This document shows positions 18,408 to 28,400 of a DNA stretch of 64,000 nt, one piece after another. Origin of the DNA: a bacterium (lineage in GTDB: Bacteria > Zhuqueibacterota > Zhuqueibacteria > Zhuqueibacterales > Zhuqueibacteraceae); the NCBI GenBank assembly GCA_023150945.1, contig JAKLJX010000023.1:36786-100785 (forward strand). The letters are read 5' to 3'. Positions within the stretch are counted from its first letter, which is position 1. Every line of letters begins with the position of its first letter. The notes beneath the pieces were generated by a model. That model worked only from the letters and a program-made list of their open reading frames with translations. It did not search any database and was not told the DNA's origin. A program made the position numbers and the translations under genes.

Positions 18408-19649
18408 CTAAATCAACCGCTTCAGGACCAGGGCGTGCTCCAATCGCTGACCGCCGCGGAGAATGGTCAAGCGAAGCGTGGCGCCGTTCTGGAGAAACAG
18501 CCGGTGCAACTCCAGCCGGGCGATTTCCCGCACCTCTCGGCCATTGACGGCAACAATCTGATCATCCTTCTCGATGCCTTTTTCTGCGGCGGGTGACTGC
18601 TCCACGACTTCACGCACCTGCAGATGGCCGCCCGGTAGGGTCTTGAGATACAAACCCGCCATGTTGAAATCGAAGCTGCCCGGGTAGCTTGCGTTCGGCG
18701 CAAGAAAGACGCGCGCACCGGCATAATCCAACACGACCTTGAACAACTGCAGGGTTTCCTGGCCTAGGAAGCCATTCTGCCCCAATATCGTGGCCGATCC
18801 CATGGCTGTCTGGTCGAAAAACCCCGTCAATGGCTGGTCCAAAACAAAAGTGCCAAACTTCAGCGCAGCGACCCTTCCCACGCGGCATCGCATCACGCCG
18901 TTCAGTCCTTCGTCGGTGAGGGCAATCGTGCGCGGCGGCAACTGAATTCTCTCCTCGGAGTAGGTAAACAAACACAGTGGAAAGGAAACGCCAGTGTCTA
19001 GCAGCAGCTTGAGGGCCAGCTCTTGTTTTCCCTCGAGCACGGCGGCGGCCTCCACCACGGGAATGCCATAAGAAAAAGTCACCTGGAACTCCTGGCCTGG
19101 ATCTGTTGGTCTGGTCGCAACGCCGTCATACAAATTCAAGACGCCGCGTTCATAGTCGATTTCAACGAGGCTGGCGCACAGCGTTTTGCCGATGATGCCG
19201 TCAGCCGGCCAGTCTCTGAACGCCTCTTTGTTTGACATAACCAGCAGCGGCTGCTGGACGAACCGAACGCCCGGCAGGGACAACGTGGCGCCGGATGCCA
19301 CGTTTGCCGTCCGGTTGGCCGCCTCGCCACCACCTCCCAAATTGACCGACGCAGCATAGGCCAGCCCCAGCCGGCCACCCGCCGCCGGATCGAAGAGTAT
19401 CGCACCCTCGTTGCCAAAACCGGTATCGAAAATCATCTCCAGTTTGAGAGAATCGTTGACGGTGACCGGCACGATGAGGAGTTGATCGACCATCCGGAAG
19501 GGAATGCGCAGCGCGCAGTTTCCGGAAGCGAACTGCACAGCCCCAGCGCCGAGGGCCGGCGGCGCACCCTGTGGAGTTGAAGAATTTCCACACGCCTGGA
19601 TCAACAAGGCGACCGCAGGCACGAGCAAGAAACGGAACAGCGATTTCAT
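18408..19649 (-). CDS. retropepsin-like aspartyl protease with PDZ domain (probable lipoprotein)
   Basis: 413 residues. The N-terminus (MKSLFRFLLV...LLIQAC) is a signal peptide with a plausible lipobox Cys at residue 20. Two aspartyl-protease half-sites are visible, FDTGFGNEG (Asp75) and LLLDTGVSF (Asp218), each followed by hydrophobic-Gly elements (DGIIGKTL; ATILGQNGFLG). Residues 325-413 form a PDZ domain (VREVVEQSPAAEKGIEKDDQ and IVAVNGREV). AGGAGGT lies five bases before the ATG at 19649. The arrangement is the known aspartyl protease-PDZ family of secreted or periplasmic proteins; a substrate cannot be named. It lies 58 bases after the DUF4870 gene. Confidence 0.88.
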   Translation of the reverse strand: MKSLFRFLLVPAVALLIQACGNSSTPQGAPPALGAGAVQFASGNCALRIPFRMVDQLLIVPVTVNDSLKLEMIFDTGFGNEGAILFDPAAGGRLGLAYAASVNLGGGGEAANRTANVASGATLSLPGVRFVQQPLLVMSNKEAFRDWPADGIIGKTLCASLVEIDYERGVLNLYDGVATRPTDPGQEFQVTFSYGIPVVEAAAVLEGKQELALKLLLDTGVSFPLCLFTYSEERIQLPPRTIALTDEGLNGVMRCRVGRVAALKFGTFVLDQPLTGFFDQTAMGSATILGQNGFLGQETLQLFKVVLDYAGARVFLAPNASYPGSFDFNMAGLYLKTLPGGHLQVREVVEQSPAAEKGIEKDDQIVAVNGREVREIARLELHRLFLQNGATLRLTILRGGQRLEHALVLKRLI

Positions 19650-19707
19650 GGCTCACCTCCTGCCGGTGAAGGCGAAAGTAACTGCTCTTTCCCCACAGTC
19701 TGCAGAA

Positions 19708-20094
19708 TCACTGAATGAACCGAATCGTGAGCGGGTAACGATACTTGCCGCCGTCGCGCGCCTGCAGCGCCGCCTTGATGATGACAACCAGGGAAAAGAC
19801 AAGCAACCCGATCAACAGAAAAAGGCCGATGCCGATCAACACCATCAGCGCGGAGGCAATCAAATAGACGCTGAGACTGATCTGAAAATTGACTGCTTCT
19901 TTGCCCTGGTCGTCGACCAGCGGGAATTTTTCCCGGTGGATCAACCAAATCGCGAACGGAGCAATGATATTCCCAAACGGGAACACGAAGCCGACCAAAC
20001 CGCCGAGATGGCAAAGCATCGCCCACATATTTTCATCGGATTGGACCGGCGGCGCAACCTCACGGTTTTCGAAACTGGTGTTGGTGGTGCTCAT
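19708..20094 (-). CDS. DUF4870-family membrane protein
   Basis: 128-residue protein with a polar N-terminus (MSTTNTSFENREVAPPVQSD) and the DUF4870 pattern: MWAMLCHLGGLVGFVFPFGN helix, then IAPFAIWLIHREKFPLVDDQ, then GKEAVNFQISLSVYLI, then a long hydrophobic region (about 72-105), ending in RYPLTIRFIQ. The ATG at 20094 has GGAGG six bases upstream, whereas the longer open frame has no conserved content. DUF4870 proteins are small membrane proteins with an unknown, possibly stress-related role. Confidence 0.92.
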   Translation of the reverse strand: MSTTNTSFENREVAPPVQSDENMWAMLCHLGGLVGFVFPFGNIIAPFAIWLIHREKFPLVDDQGKEAVNFQISLSVYLIASALMVLIGIGLFLLIGLLVFSLVVIIKAALQARDGGKYRYPLTIRFIQ

Positions 20095-20481
20095 GACAGG
20101 CCTCCAGAGTTGGGGCAACAAAAATGGTCTCTGACCTCTCGCGACGTGGGTTTGTTGCAGCACACAGCAGACGCTCCCCGCCTTTGCGAGCTGAGAACGG
20201 AAACGCAACGAAAAATGACTGGCTGATGAGCGTAGAGGCGAGGGCTCTGGTGACGCACTCGAGTCAGGGAGGGACAAAACCGGCTGGTGGACAGCCTGCA
20301 CTGTTCCGATGCGAAGAGGCAGGGTTGAAAAGGAGGATACGCTTGTTCCCTGCCCCGGCATGTCAATCTCACAGACATGGATCTTTGATTGCTTTGTTCA
20401 TACCTGCCTCATCGTTTTTCGCATCATTCCGGCAGTTGGCAGGCATTTCGTTGAGCTTCTACGGCTTGGGTCAAGTTTTGT
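20095..20481. other. 387-base gene-free interval
   Basis: No convincing coding region, RNA gene or strong hairpin is seen on either strand. Short open frames here lack ribosome-binding sites and protein-like composition. A TTGACA occurs on the minus strand near 20360 upstream of the DUF4870 gene, but no well-spaced -10 element follows, so I do not call a promoter. Confidence 0.5.
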
Positions 20482-21780
20482 TCACGAGTTATTCGACGCG
20501 CCGCCTCGCTTGATCCAATTCCAGACTTCATTTCCCGCCAGCATCAGCAGGAGCCAATTCACCGGCACGGCATAGCGCGACATGTAGGCCACAACGTAGT
20601 AGACCAGCGGAAAGGTCGCCAGTGGAATCAACAGCGCGGCGCGCTGCGGCGGCGACCATGCCGGCAGGGCACGCCCGGCACCCAGCACCGCCAAAATAGT
20701 CAAAAGGGAAATTCCTGCGGCGACGAGCGGCTGGTGCAGCGGCCCAAACCAAAAGTGCATCACACGCGCCGCGGTCAGCCGGAGAAATTCCGCCGGATGC
20801 GCACTGATCCAGTCCCAGGCCTCGGACTGCGCCTGCCGCATGTACTCCCTCTCTCCCAGTTCGCGAACCTTGACCGCTTCTGCGCGATTGTTGCCGGGGT
20901 GGCGCATGCGGTCGCCCTCGCGAGCGTCCATCACCTCCATGGCCGCCGCTGCCCCCGGGTGATTGCCGACTCGCAATTCCAATCCCAAATTACTGCGAAT
21001 GAAGAAGAACTCGTGGAAGGCGGCGTAATTCCGCCACGTCCAGGGCAGACATGCCAGCGTCGCGCCCAAGACCACCAGCAGTGACGAGAGCCACTTGCGG
21101 CGACTTTTGCTCCACCACAGCTCAAAGGCGAGGCCAGCCAGCATCACCAACAAAAGCGCAGGTGAAAAATGAAACGCCACGCCCCATCCCACTCCGAACA
21201 AGAGGGCACTCAAGAATGAATGACCGGGCTCCCTCCATCGTTGCAGGAATCCGGCGAGCAGCAAAGCCAGCGCGATTGCCGCCAGCGGCTCATTCACCGA
21301 CCATCCAATCAACTCACCCAACGACTGCTGTGGAATCAGCGCGCCCACCAGGCCGCCCAGCGCACCGCCCTGCCAGTCTGCCCCAATTTTGCTGGCAAAC
21401 CAGGGGATCATGGCGTACATCGCTGAGAAGCAAGCAATGCAAAGGAAGCAGCGCACATAGCCGGCAGTCAATGTCACGCCAAACAGGTGATAGATCAGCG
21501 TGATCATGCCGGTGTAGAGAGGTTGGGGATGGGCAGTCGGTCCGGTTGGAACGATATAGGGATCGGCGTACGCTCCCGTTTCGAACAGCGTTTTAGCGAC
21601 CGCTCCGGTCTCGGTGGCCGTCTCAGGAAAAATGAACTGGCGCGGCGTCATCCCGGAAAGCAAAAGTGCGCTGCGAATCGCGAACGACAGAAAGAAGATG
21701 ATGAGGAAGGCCTGCTTCGGCGACCGGGCAACAGCCTCGCCTGGCCTCGGCGTGACACTCGTGGCATGTAATTTCGGCAT
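20482..21780 (-). CDS. GT39/ArnT-like membrane glycosyltransferase
   Basis: 432-residue integral membrane protein. The ATG at 21780 (MPKLHATS) is followed by the first helix (about 25-45, FLIIFFLSFAIRSALLLSG); the open frame extends 43 codons upstream without conserved features. A first periplasmic loop (about 50-90) ends in PTGPTAHPQPLYTGMITLIY, resembling the acceptor-side loop of GT39/PMT enzymes. Roughly ten helices follow, then a soluble segment (EVMDAREGDRMRHPGNNRAE) and the C-terminal helices with FPLVYYVVAYMSRYAVPVNW. Such enzymes move a sugar from a polyprenyl-phosphate donor to lipid or protein. The exact donor is unknown. Confidence 0.82.
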   Translation of the reverse strand: MPKLHATSVTPRPGEAVARSPKQAFLIIFFLSFAIRSALLLSGMTPRQFIFPETATETGAVAKTLFETGAYADPYIVPTGPTAHPQPLYTGMITLIYHLFGVTLTAGYVRCFLCIACFSAMYAMIPWFASKIGADWQGGALGGLVGALIPQQSLGELIGWSVNEPLAAIALALLLAGFLQRWREPGHSFLSALLFGVGWGVAFHFSPALLLVMLAGLAFELWWSKSRRKWLSSLLVVLGATLACLPWTWRNYAAFHEFFFIRSNLGLELRVGNHPGAAAAMEVMDAREGDRMRHPGNNRAEAVKVRELGEREYMRQAQSEAWDWISAHPAEFLRLTAARVMHFWFGPLHQPLVAAGISLLTILAVLGAGRALPAWSPPQRAALLIPLATFPLVYYVVAYMSRYAVPVNWLLLMLAGNEVWNWIKRGGASNNS

Positions 21781-21991
21781 TGGTTTCCCGTGGCTGGTCC
21801 CGGCAATCCACTTCCAGCGAATCAATATGGAAACCTGTCTTTCCAGTGCTCCGGCACCGCGCTTTCGCAGTCTTGCCCCCGTGGACGTCGCTTCCACCCG
21901 TGGATTCATTGGCTTTGACAGCGACGCACCAGGGGTCAGGCTTTCGAGGTATCAAGCTCCCCGGCGGTCAAGCCGTGCCGTCGCCTGTGCT

Positions 21992-22195
21992 TCAGCTCCG
22001 TTTGAACTTCAAGTGAACCTGTTCGCCTTCGACATAGATGCCCGCCATCTCCCAGCCCTGCGCCTGGTACTCCGCGATGATCCTTCGAATCTCGTGCTTG
22101 AGCGCTTCCGAGGCATGAAAGGAACGGATGCAAATCACTTCATCCGCAGAATCGCCGTTTTCAGCCTGGGCCTCTGAATTCGCATGCTCTGTCAT
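21992..22195 (-). CDS. small DUF4177-like protein
   Basis: 67 residues from the ATG at 22195 (MTEHANSEAQ); a start ten codons upstream is possible but adds a Cys-containing leader. The C-terminal half shows the DUF4177-like pattern of an alpha-helix followed by strands: KHEIRRIIAEYQAQGWEMAG and IYVEGEQVHLKFKRS. The N-terminal 25 residues are acidic and probably disordered. No operon partner is evident, as gaps of about 190-210 bases lie on both sides. Family assignment rests on the short E-Y-x-x-x-G-W-E motif, so it is tentative. Confidence 0.6.
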   Translation of the reverse strand: MTEHANSEAQAENGDSADEVICIRSFHASEALKHEIRRIIAEYQAQGWEMAGIYVEGEQVHLKFKRS

Positions 22196-22381
22196 CGGTG
22201 CTCCTGTTCCGCAATGCTGGCACAAATAACGCTTCCACCAAACCGCAAGGCTGGCGCTGAACGAGTTCTCTTTCCTGCCACACCCGTGAGGCTACTGCAC
22301 GCAACGGCAACACGGCAAAATCCGCTCACGCGCGCTGGCCGCCGCCGACCCGCTTCTCTGAGTGCTGCTTCTGGCCGCGCT

Positions 22382-24634
22382 TCATTCTGCCGCGGAGGGT
22401 TCGGGCAGGGCTTTGCGATAAGCATCACGATACAATCCGATCTGCTCGACCGGAATCTTCTCGAAACCAAGCCGGTAGGCGGGCGAATCCTCCCGCAGGC
22501 GGAAATCCGCGCCGGCAAAATCGACGAATCCAGGATTGCCGGTGATGATGCGGTTGCCGCGCTGCTCGAAGGCGGCCGCCGTGGCGGCATGGCCGCGCGG
22601 GAACTCCGTGAAATTCTCGGTCTCCACGCCGGTTTCTGCGCTGGTACGAAAAATGACGGAGTCGGCAATAAGGTTGTTCGTAATTTCGAGCAGCGACAGT
22701 TCGAGGCCGCTGTAGAGATCGAGCCAGCGGCCGCCCACCGAAATATTGCGCAAAATGCGGTTATGCTTCGGCCGCGCCGGATCATCCTGGTAAAGGGTCA
22801 ACAACTCGGGATATCTTTCGCTGTAAGGCGGCGCGGTGTAGTTCATCGCCTGCATGCGGTCGGTGAGCGTGGTGATGCGGCCGTCGAAAAATTCGGTGTT
22901 GCGCACCAAACCGCGCGCGTCGAGAAATACCGAGGGCGAGCATTCCACAAAGACATTGTTCTCGATCCGGTGCTCGCGGCCGCCGCCCAGAAATACGGCG
23001 CGGCCGGCTTTATAAAAAACGTTTCCCACCACCGTCGCGCCGCTGGCAAAGTCATCAAGATACACCGCCATCACGCCGACGTGCATAGGCTTTTGCAGAT
23101 GGTGGAAGTAGTTGTAGCGAATCACGTTGCCGCGCATGGTGTAGTCACGGCCGGTGTAAAACGCGCCGACGTCGTCACTCTCCTTGGCGATGTGGTGAAT
23201 CTCATTGAACTCGAGCAGCATGTCATTGCCCCAATACATCACGCCGGCATCGGGTGAGTCGTTAATCAAGTTGTGCGCGATGCGATTGCCCACGCCGCGC
23301 GTGTCGATCGCGGGACAAGTAGTCTTGCGCACCTCGCCAAAATGGTGAATGTGCGTATTGTCAATGAAACTGTTGCCCGGCGTCAGGGTTTTGCGCTCGC
23401 CGCTGTCCAACACCACGCCGCCGCCGCCGAGATGGTAAAGATCGCAGCTCTGCACCCCCTGGTGCGTGCCCCCTTCTATGACAATGGCATTCCTGCCCAG
23501 GTTGCGCAGCGTGCAGCCCGCGATGAGATTATTGCCGCCACCTTTGATCACCATGCCGTCGCCCCGGCTCAAGGCAAAGATAATGTTTTTGAACTGCAGA
23601 TGCGAGGCGTTATGCGACGCCACCAGCGGACCGGACAGCACAGAGACCAGAAGTTCGGCCTCTGCCAGCGCGACCGGCGGCCAGAGATACAACCGGCCGC
23701 TGGTGCGGTCCAGATACCATTCACCGGGCTGGTCCAACTCTTCCAACACATTCAGAAAATAGAACCGCTGCTGCTGGTGAAAGCCGTATTCGTGATACGG
23801 CGGCGCCAGCGTGATTTCCTGTTTCTGTGGATCAATACTTCTGACTTGCTGGAAGCCGTCGCGCCAGTCCCAGCAGAAATAGCCATGCAGCCAAATATCG
23901 GGAGCGGGCTGCCACTGCCGCGGACGATCATCGGCAAATTGAATTCGTCCGAAATGGCGTCCCACCGGAATGCCAAAGCGTTGCCATTGCCAGCTTCCTT
24001 CGTTGATCGGCTCGGCACCGGATTGCGGCACGGCAGCAATCTCGAGATAACCCTGATTGGGATAACGTGCGAGCTGCAGCCGTTTGCCGTTGCAGAACAC
24101 CTCGAGGCCGGGGCCGTCCTGATCACCGAGCGAGCCGTAGTCATCGATGCCCGCTGCCCGCAGGTCAGCTTGAACCACGTGCGGTCGCGCGGCCTCCGGA
24201 AAACGCTGCAGCACCTCCGGCGCGGTGACCGGCTCGAAATCTCGAATCTCGCGGCCGCCGCTCAGCATCACTTCTGCGCCGGGAGCCGCCTGCCAAATTA
24301 CCGGCGCGGATTCGCTGCCCGAATCTTCTTCTTTGAATCTCAAAGTTTCTGGGAGCAAGTAGACGCCCTGATGAAGCTGTACCATGCCCCCGGCCGGGCC
24401 GAGTTGATTTTCCTGCTTCAGCCGCCGCATTGCGGCTTGCGCGGCAAGCAACGAGCGCAGCGGGCCATCGGTTTCTGCCGCGTTCGGCCGCGCCAGGCGG
24501 CCGGACCAATCGTCGCGGCCCTGTGGCGAGACATGAATGACAGTGATCTCCGGCTGCCGCCGGCAACCAGCGAGGGCTGCCAGCATGACCGCAGACAGAA
24601 TGAAAACGAAGGCACGGCTCGCTCTGGTAATCAT
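22382..24634 (-). CDS. right-handed parallel beta-helix lipoprotein (pectate-lyase-like fold)
   Basis: About 750 residues. The start at 24634 gives MITRASRAFVFILSAVML then LAALAGC, a good lipobox; an ATG at 24664 is also possible. The N-terminal segment IHVSPQGRDDWSGRL is the family's usual entry, and a carbohydrate-binding-like region follows. From about residue 420 onward, successive turns with LQFKNIIFALSRGDG, NNLIAGCTLRNLGRNAIVIE and RGNVIRYNYFHHLQKP define a right-handed beta-helix, with NxI and NxF ladders. Such proteins are often polysaccharide lyases or glycosidases, but I see no decisive catalytic signature. It is probably an outer-membrane or surface-anchored protein. The next gene upstream (methyltransferase) ends 166 bases before it. 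Confidence 0.85.
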   Translation of the reverse strand: MITRASRAFVFILSAVMLAALAGCRRQPEITVIHVSPQGRDDWSGRLARPNAAETDGPLRSLLAAQAAMRRLKQENQLGPAGGMVQLHQGVYLLPETLRFKEEDSGSESAPVIWQAAPGAEVMLSGGREIRDFEPVTAPEVLQRFPEAARPHVVQADLRAAGIDDYGSLGDQDGPGLEVFCNGKRLQLARYPNQGYLEIAAVPQSGAEPINEGSWQWQRFGIPVGRHFGRIQFADDRPRQWQPAPDIWLHGYFCWDWRDGFQQVRSIDPQKQEITLAPPYHEYGFHQQQRFYFLNVLEELDQPGEWYLDRTSGRLYLWPPVALAEAELLVSVLSGPLVASHNASHLQFKNIIFALSRGDGMVIKGGGNNLIAGCTLRNLGRNAIVIEGGTHQGVQSCDLYHLGGGGVVLDSGERKTLTPGNSFIDNTHIHHFGEVRKTTCPAIDTRGVGNRIAHNLINDSPDAGVMYWGNDMLLEFNEIHHIAKESDDVGAFYTGRDYTMRGNVIRYNYFHHLQKPMHVGVMAVYLDDFASGATVVGNVFYKAGRAVFLGGGREHRIENNVFVECSPSVFLDARGLVRNTEFFDGRITTLTDRMQAMNYTAPPYSERYPELLTLYQDDPARPKHNRILRNISVGGRWLDLYSGLELSLLEITNNLIADSVIFRTSAETGVETENFTEFPRGHAATAAAFEQRGNRIITGNPGFVDFAGADFRLREDSPAYRLGFEKIPVEQIGLYRDAYRKALPEPSAAE

Positions 24635-24800
24635 AAGAGTGTCCCGGAGTTGAATCGTGTCCATCCGAAAATGTTCCAACCTCAGCTCTACGGCAGCAAC
24701 GAACCCGTCAGATTTGGAACATCGCGAAAACACCAAGAACAGAGTGATGAAATGATTTCTGTATTTGCGCTGGCCAGACGGCAATATCGCGACGAAGCGA

Positions 24801-25382
24801 TCATGCCGGCCGGCGCAGTATTGCAGCGCGACTGAGCGCGATCTTCGGCTGCGCCTCCGTTTGCAAACCGGCAGCATGCGCGGCCGCCAATACTTCGCGA
24901 AAGCGCGCCATGGGAACATGAATCATCGGCTCTGCCACCAGCAGCGCGGCACGAGGTTTCAACAACTGGTGGATCTCGTTGAACAGGTTTGCGGGACTGG
25001 GCGTCTCGTGCACCATCCAAAACGCCAGAGCAAAGTCGAGCGGATCGTGGAGTCCCAACTTGTCGCGTTCGCTCAAATGGGGCCGAATGCGCGGCCATAG
25101 GCCGCTGCGGGTGGCCCGGCGCTGCAGCACCGCAAACATTTTCGGCTGCACGTCCACCGCAATGACCCGGCCCGCCGGGCCCACCAGGTGAGCCATGGCA
25201 ATGCTGAAAAATCCCATGCCACAGCCGATATCCGCCACGGTTTGGCCGGCAGACACCAGACCGTCGAGAAGCTGCTCCGGCCGATGCAGCAGGCGGCGCA
25301 AGCGGTGATCAAAAGTGTAAGCCAGCCACCACGGGCATACGTGTTCTTCCATCAAGAGGGCTTGGCGCAAGCGTTTCATCAT
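24801..25382 (-). CDS. class I SAM-dependent methyltransferase
   Basis: 193 residues with a class I Rossmann methyltransferase core. Motif I is VADIGCGMGFFSIAMA (about 49-64), followed by the acidic strand end VIAVDVQPKMF, post-motif LDFALAFWMVHE (about 116-127) and the motif III region LLKPRAALLVAEPM. The N-terminus CPWWLAYTFDHRLRRLLHRP resembles a subfamily of small bacterial methyltransferases of unknown substrate. The gene lies 19 bases downstream of the propeller-SpoIIE gene at 25402, so it may be the last gene of that operon. Confidence 0.85.
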   Translation of the reverse strand: MMKRLRQALLMEEHVCPWWLAYTFDHRLRRLLHRPEQLLDGLVSAGQTVADIGCGMGFFSIAMAHLVGPAGRVIAVDVQPKMFAVLQRRATRSGLWPRIRPHLSERDKLGLHDPLDFALAFWMVHETPSPANLFNEIHQLLKPRAALLVAEPMIHVPMARFREVLAAAHAAGLQTEAQPKIALSRAAILRRPA

Positions 25383-25401
25383 TCATCCTCGGCGTGAGCA
25401 C

Positions 25402-28400
25402 TCACAGCACTTTCACTACCACCACGGTCATGTCATCGTCTTGTTGTGTACTGCCGGAAAAACGCTTGACCGCCGTGACGATCTTCTGTTTGATGTCATG
25501 CGCCGAAAGCGCCGCCATGTTCAGGCTGGCGAGGAGGCGGTGCAATGCCTCTTCGCCGTAAAGCTGTTGGGCATGATTCCGTTCTTCCACAATGCCGTCG
25601 GTCACGATGATCAGCACATCGCCGGTGCGCAATGCTACCCGCTGGTGCTGGTAGCGGTCGTCGGGGGTGGCGCCCAGCGGCAGCTTGGAGCCGGCGGAAT
25701 CCAAAGTCATCACCCGGCCGTCGCGCTTGAGCAGCGGCTCGATCAAGCCGGCATTGGTGAAGGTCAATTCCTGGATGGGGAGATCGATGGCCGCGAGGCA
25801 GAGCGCAATGAACGTCTCCCGGCCGGTTTTGGCATACACCGGCCGATTCAGCCGCGTCATGATTTCGTCGATGGCCAGGCCCTCGTCGGCTTTCGCGTAG
25901 ATCATGCCGCTGGCCATCACGGCCGTCATGGCAGATTGCATGGCTTTGCCCGACACATCGCCGACCACGATGCCGAACCGGGTTTGCGCCGCGTCGAGCC
26001 AGAGGTAATCGAAGAAATCGCCGCCGACTTCATTGGCGGGCAGGCAGATGCCCGAAATGTCGAACCCGCTGAGCTCAGGATCGGCCTGCGGCATGATCGA
26101 CATCTGCGCGTTGTGCGCGGCCCGCAATTCGGTTTTCATGCGCACCGTGTTGAGACGGTAGCGAAAACCGGCGTACAGCGCGCTCAGCATCAGCACGGCT
26201 GCCAGCGTTTGCAGCCACCACGTCTTCCACAACGGCGGATGAATGATGACTCGCAGGGAAGCACCGGTTTCATTCCAGCGGCCGTCGTTGTTGCTGCCCT
26301 GCACCCGAAAAACATACGCGCCGGGCGCCAGCGTGGTGTAAGTCGCAAAACGCCGTTGCGCCTCGGTGTGGATCCACTCTTCGTCCAGGCCCTCCATCTT
26401 ATAGGCGTACTGATTCTTCATGGGCGCGGTAAAATCCAGCGCGGCAAATTCAAAAGAGAAAACATAGTCCTTGTAGGAAAGATGCAGCTCGTGCAGGCTG
26501 GCAGGGTCACGTTCGAGCCGCACTTCCTTGTTGAATTTGAGCAGCGCGGTGATCACCACCGGCGGCACATGCAAATTGTCGCGCAGGCGCTCGGGAACAA
26601 ATGCATTGAAGCCGTGAATACCGCCGAAAAACATCTCACCATTTCTGCTCTTGAAATACGCACCGCCGTTGAATTCATCGCTCTGCAGGCCGTCCTGCAC
26701 ATCGAAGTTCTTGAACAGCGCCTGGCAGCGATTGAAGCGTGACAAGCCCTGATTACTGCTCATCCACAAATTGCCGGAGCTGTCGCTCAGAATGCCGTAG
26801 ATTTGATTGCTGGACAAGCCCTCGCGCGTGGTGTAATAGGCCACAGCGCCATGCCGCCGATCAAACTGATTGACGCCACCGCCCCACGTGCCAATCCAAA
26901 ACAGGCCGGACTCATCTTCGTGCAGGCAGAAAATGTAATCGTTGTTCAGACTGTTTTGCCGGCCCGGCACCGCGCGAAAATGCTGAAAGGTCCCGCGCCG
27001 GCGGTCGAAACGGTTCAACCCTCCCCCTTGCGTGCCGATCCACAAAACCTCACCGGCCTCGTCCGGGTCTTCATAAATCACCCGCACGAAATCGTTGCTC
27101 AGGCTCGTTGAGTCATCGGCCTGATGCCGAAAGTGGCGGAACACCGCGGGCGCGCCCGCCTCGCCGCCGGCAACGAGTTGATCGAGGCCGCCGCCATTGG
27201 TGCCGACCCAGAGCGTGCCACCACGATCTTCATAAATCGCGCGCAGCTCATTGTGGCTGAGACTGGTGGGATCCCGCGGATCGTGCTGATAGCGGGTGAA
27301 TTTCCTGGTGAGGCGATCAAATTTGTTGAGTCCGCCCCCGTTTGTGCCGATCCACAAGGCCTGCGGCGAGATGCGGCTGGGATGAATAACCCGGACGATA
27401 TTGTTGCTGAGGCTGCGCGCGTCGGCGGGGTCGTTTTGGAAATGGGTGTAACGTTGCTGCTGCCGGTCCAGGCGCGACAGCCCGCCGCCGTGCGTGCCGA
27501 TCCACAAAATGCCCTCGTCATCTTCATACAGCGCCCACACAATCTCGTGCGGCAAGCTGTTGCGATCATGCGGAACCGCACGAAAAACGGCAAACGGCTT
27601 TTGCTGGTTGATCGCCTTGCAGACGCCGCCGCCATAAGTGCCGAGCCACATCAGGCCGGACTGATCGCGGCCAATGGCGAGAATCTCGTTGCGGCTCAGG
27701 CTGGCAGGATCATTGGGGTCGTTGACGAAATGGATAAAGCGCGTGCGTTCCGGCGTCAACAAATTCAGTCCGCCGCCATTCGTGCCGATCCACAGGACGC
27801 CATTCTCATCTTCGCAAATCGCACGCACGGCATTGTGACTGAGGCTGTTGGGATTACCAGCCTCGTGGCGATAGCGCATGAACGCTGGCGCGGAACGGCC
27901 ATCGGTTGCGGGCACCAATCGGTGCAGACCGCCCAGCGTGCCGACCCAGAGCACACCGGATCGATCTTTGTAAATCGTGGTAACCGTGTCGTTGCTGAGA
28001 CTGTTGGGCTCTCCCGGCACGCGCTGATAGTGTTGGAAGACCGGCGGGGCGCCCGTGCGGCGGGGCGCCAGGTAATTCAGGCCGCGGTCCGTGCCGATCC
28101 ACAGCCCGCCCTCCTGATCAGTCCCAATGGCGTTGACCACGTCGTGACTCAGACTGGTGGGATCATCCTCGTGATGGAGGAATTGATGAAACGTGCCGCT
28201 TGCGCGGTCGAGACGATTCAATCCGCCTTCAGTGCCGATCCACAGCGTGCCCTCCGGATCGGCAAACAGGCAGCGAATGTTGTCATGACTCAGACTGTTG
28301 GCGTTGCCGGCCTGATGCCGGTAGTGGGTGAACTGCCGTCGCGCCGGATCGTATTTGTTGAGGCCGCCATAGAAAGTGGCGATCCACAGCGCGCCGGCAC

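Noticed and set aside
20330..20380. TTGACA on the minus strand upstream of the DUF4870 gene as a sigma-70 promoter.
   Set aside because: The nearest -10-like TATCCT is about 21 bases away instead of about 17, so the match is not convincing.
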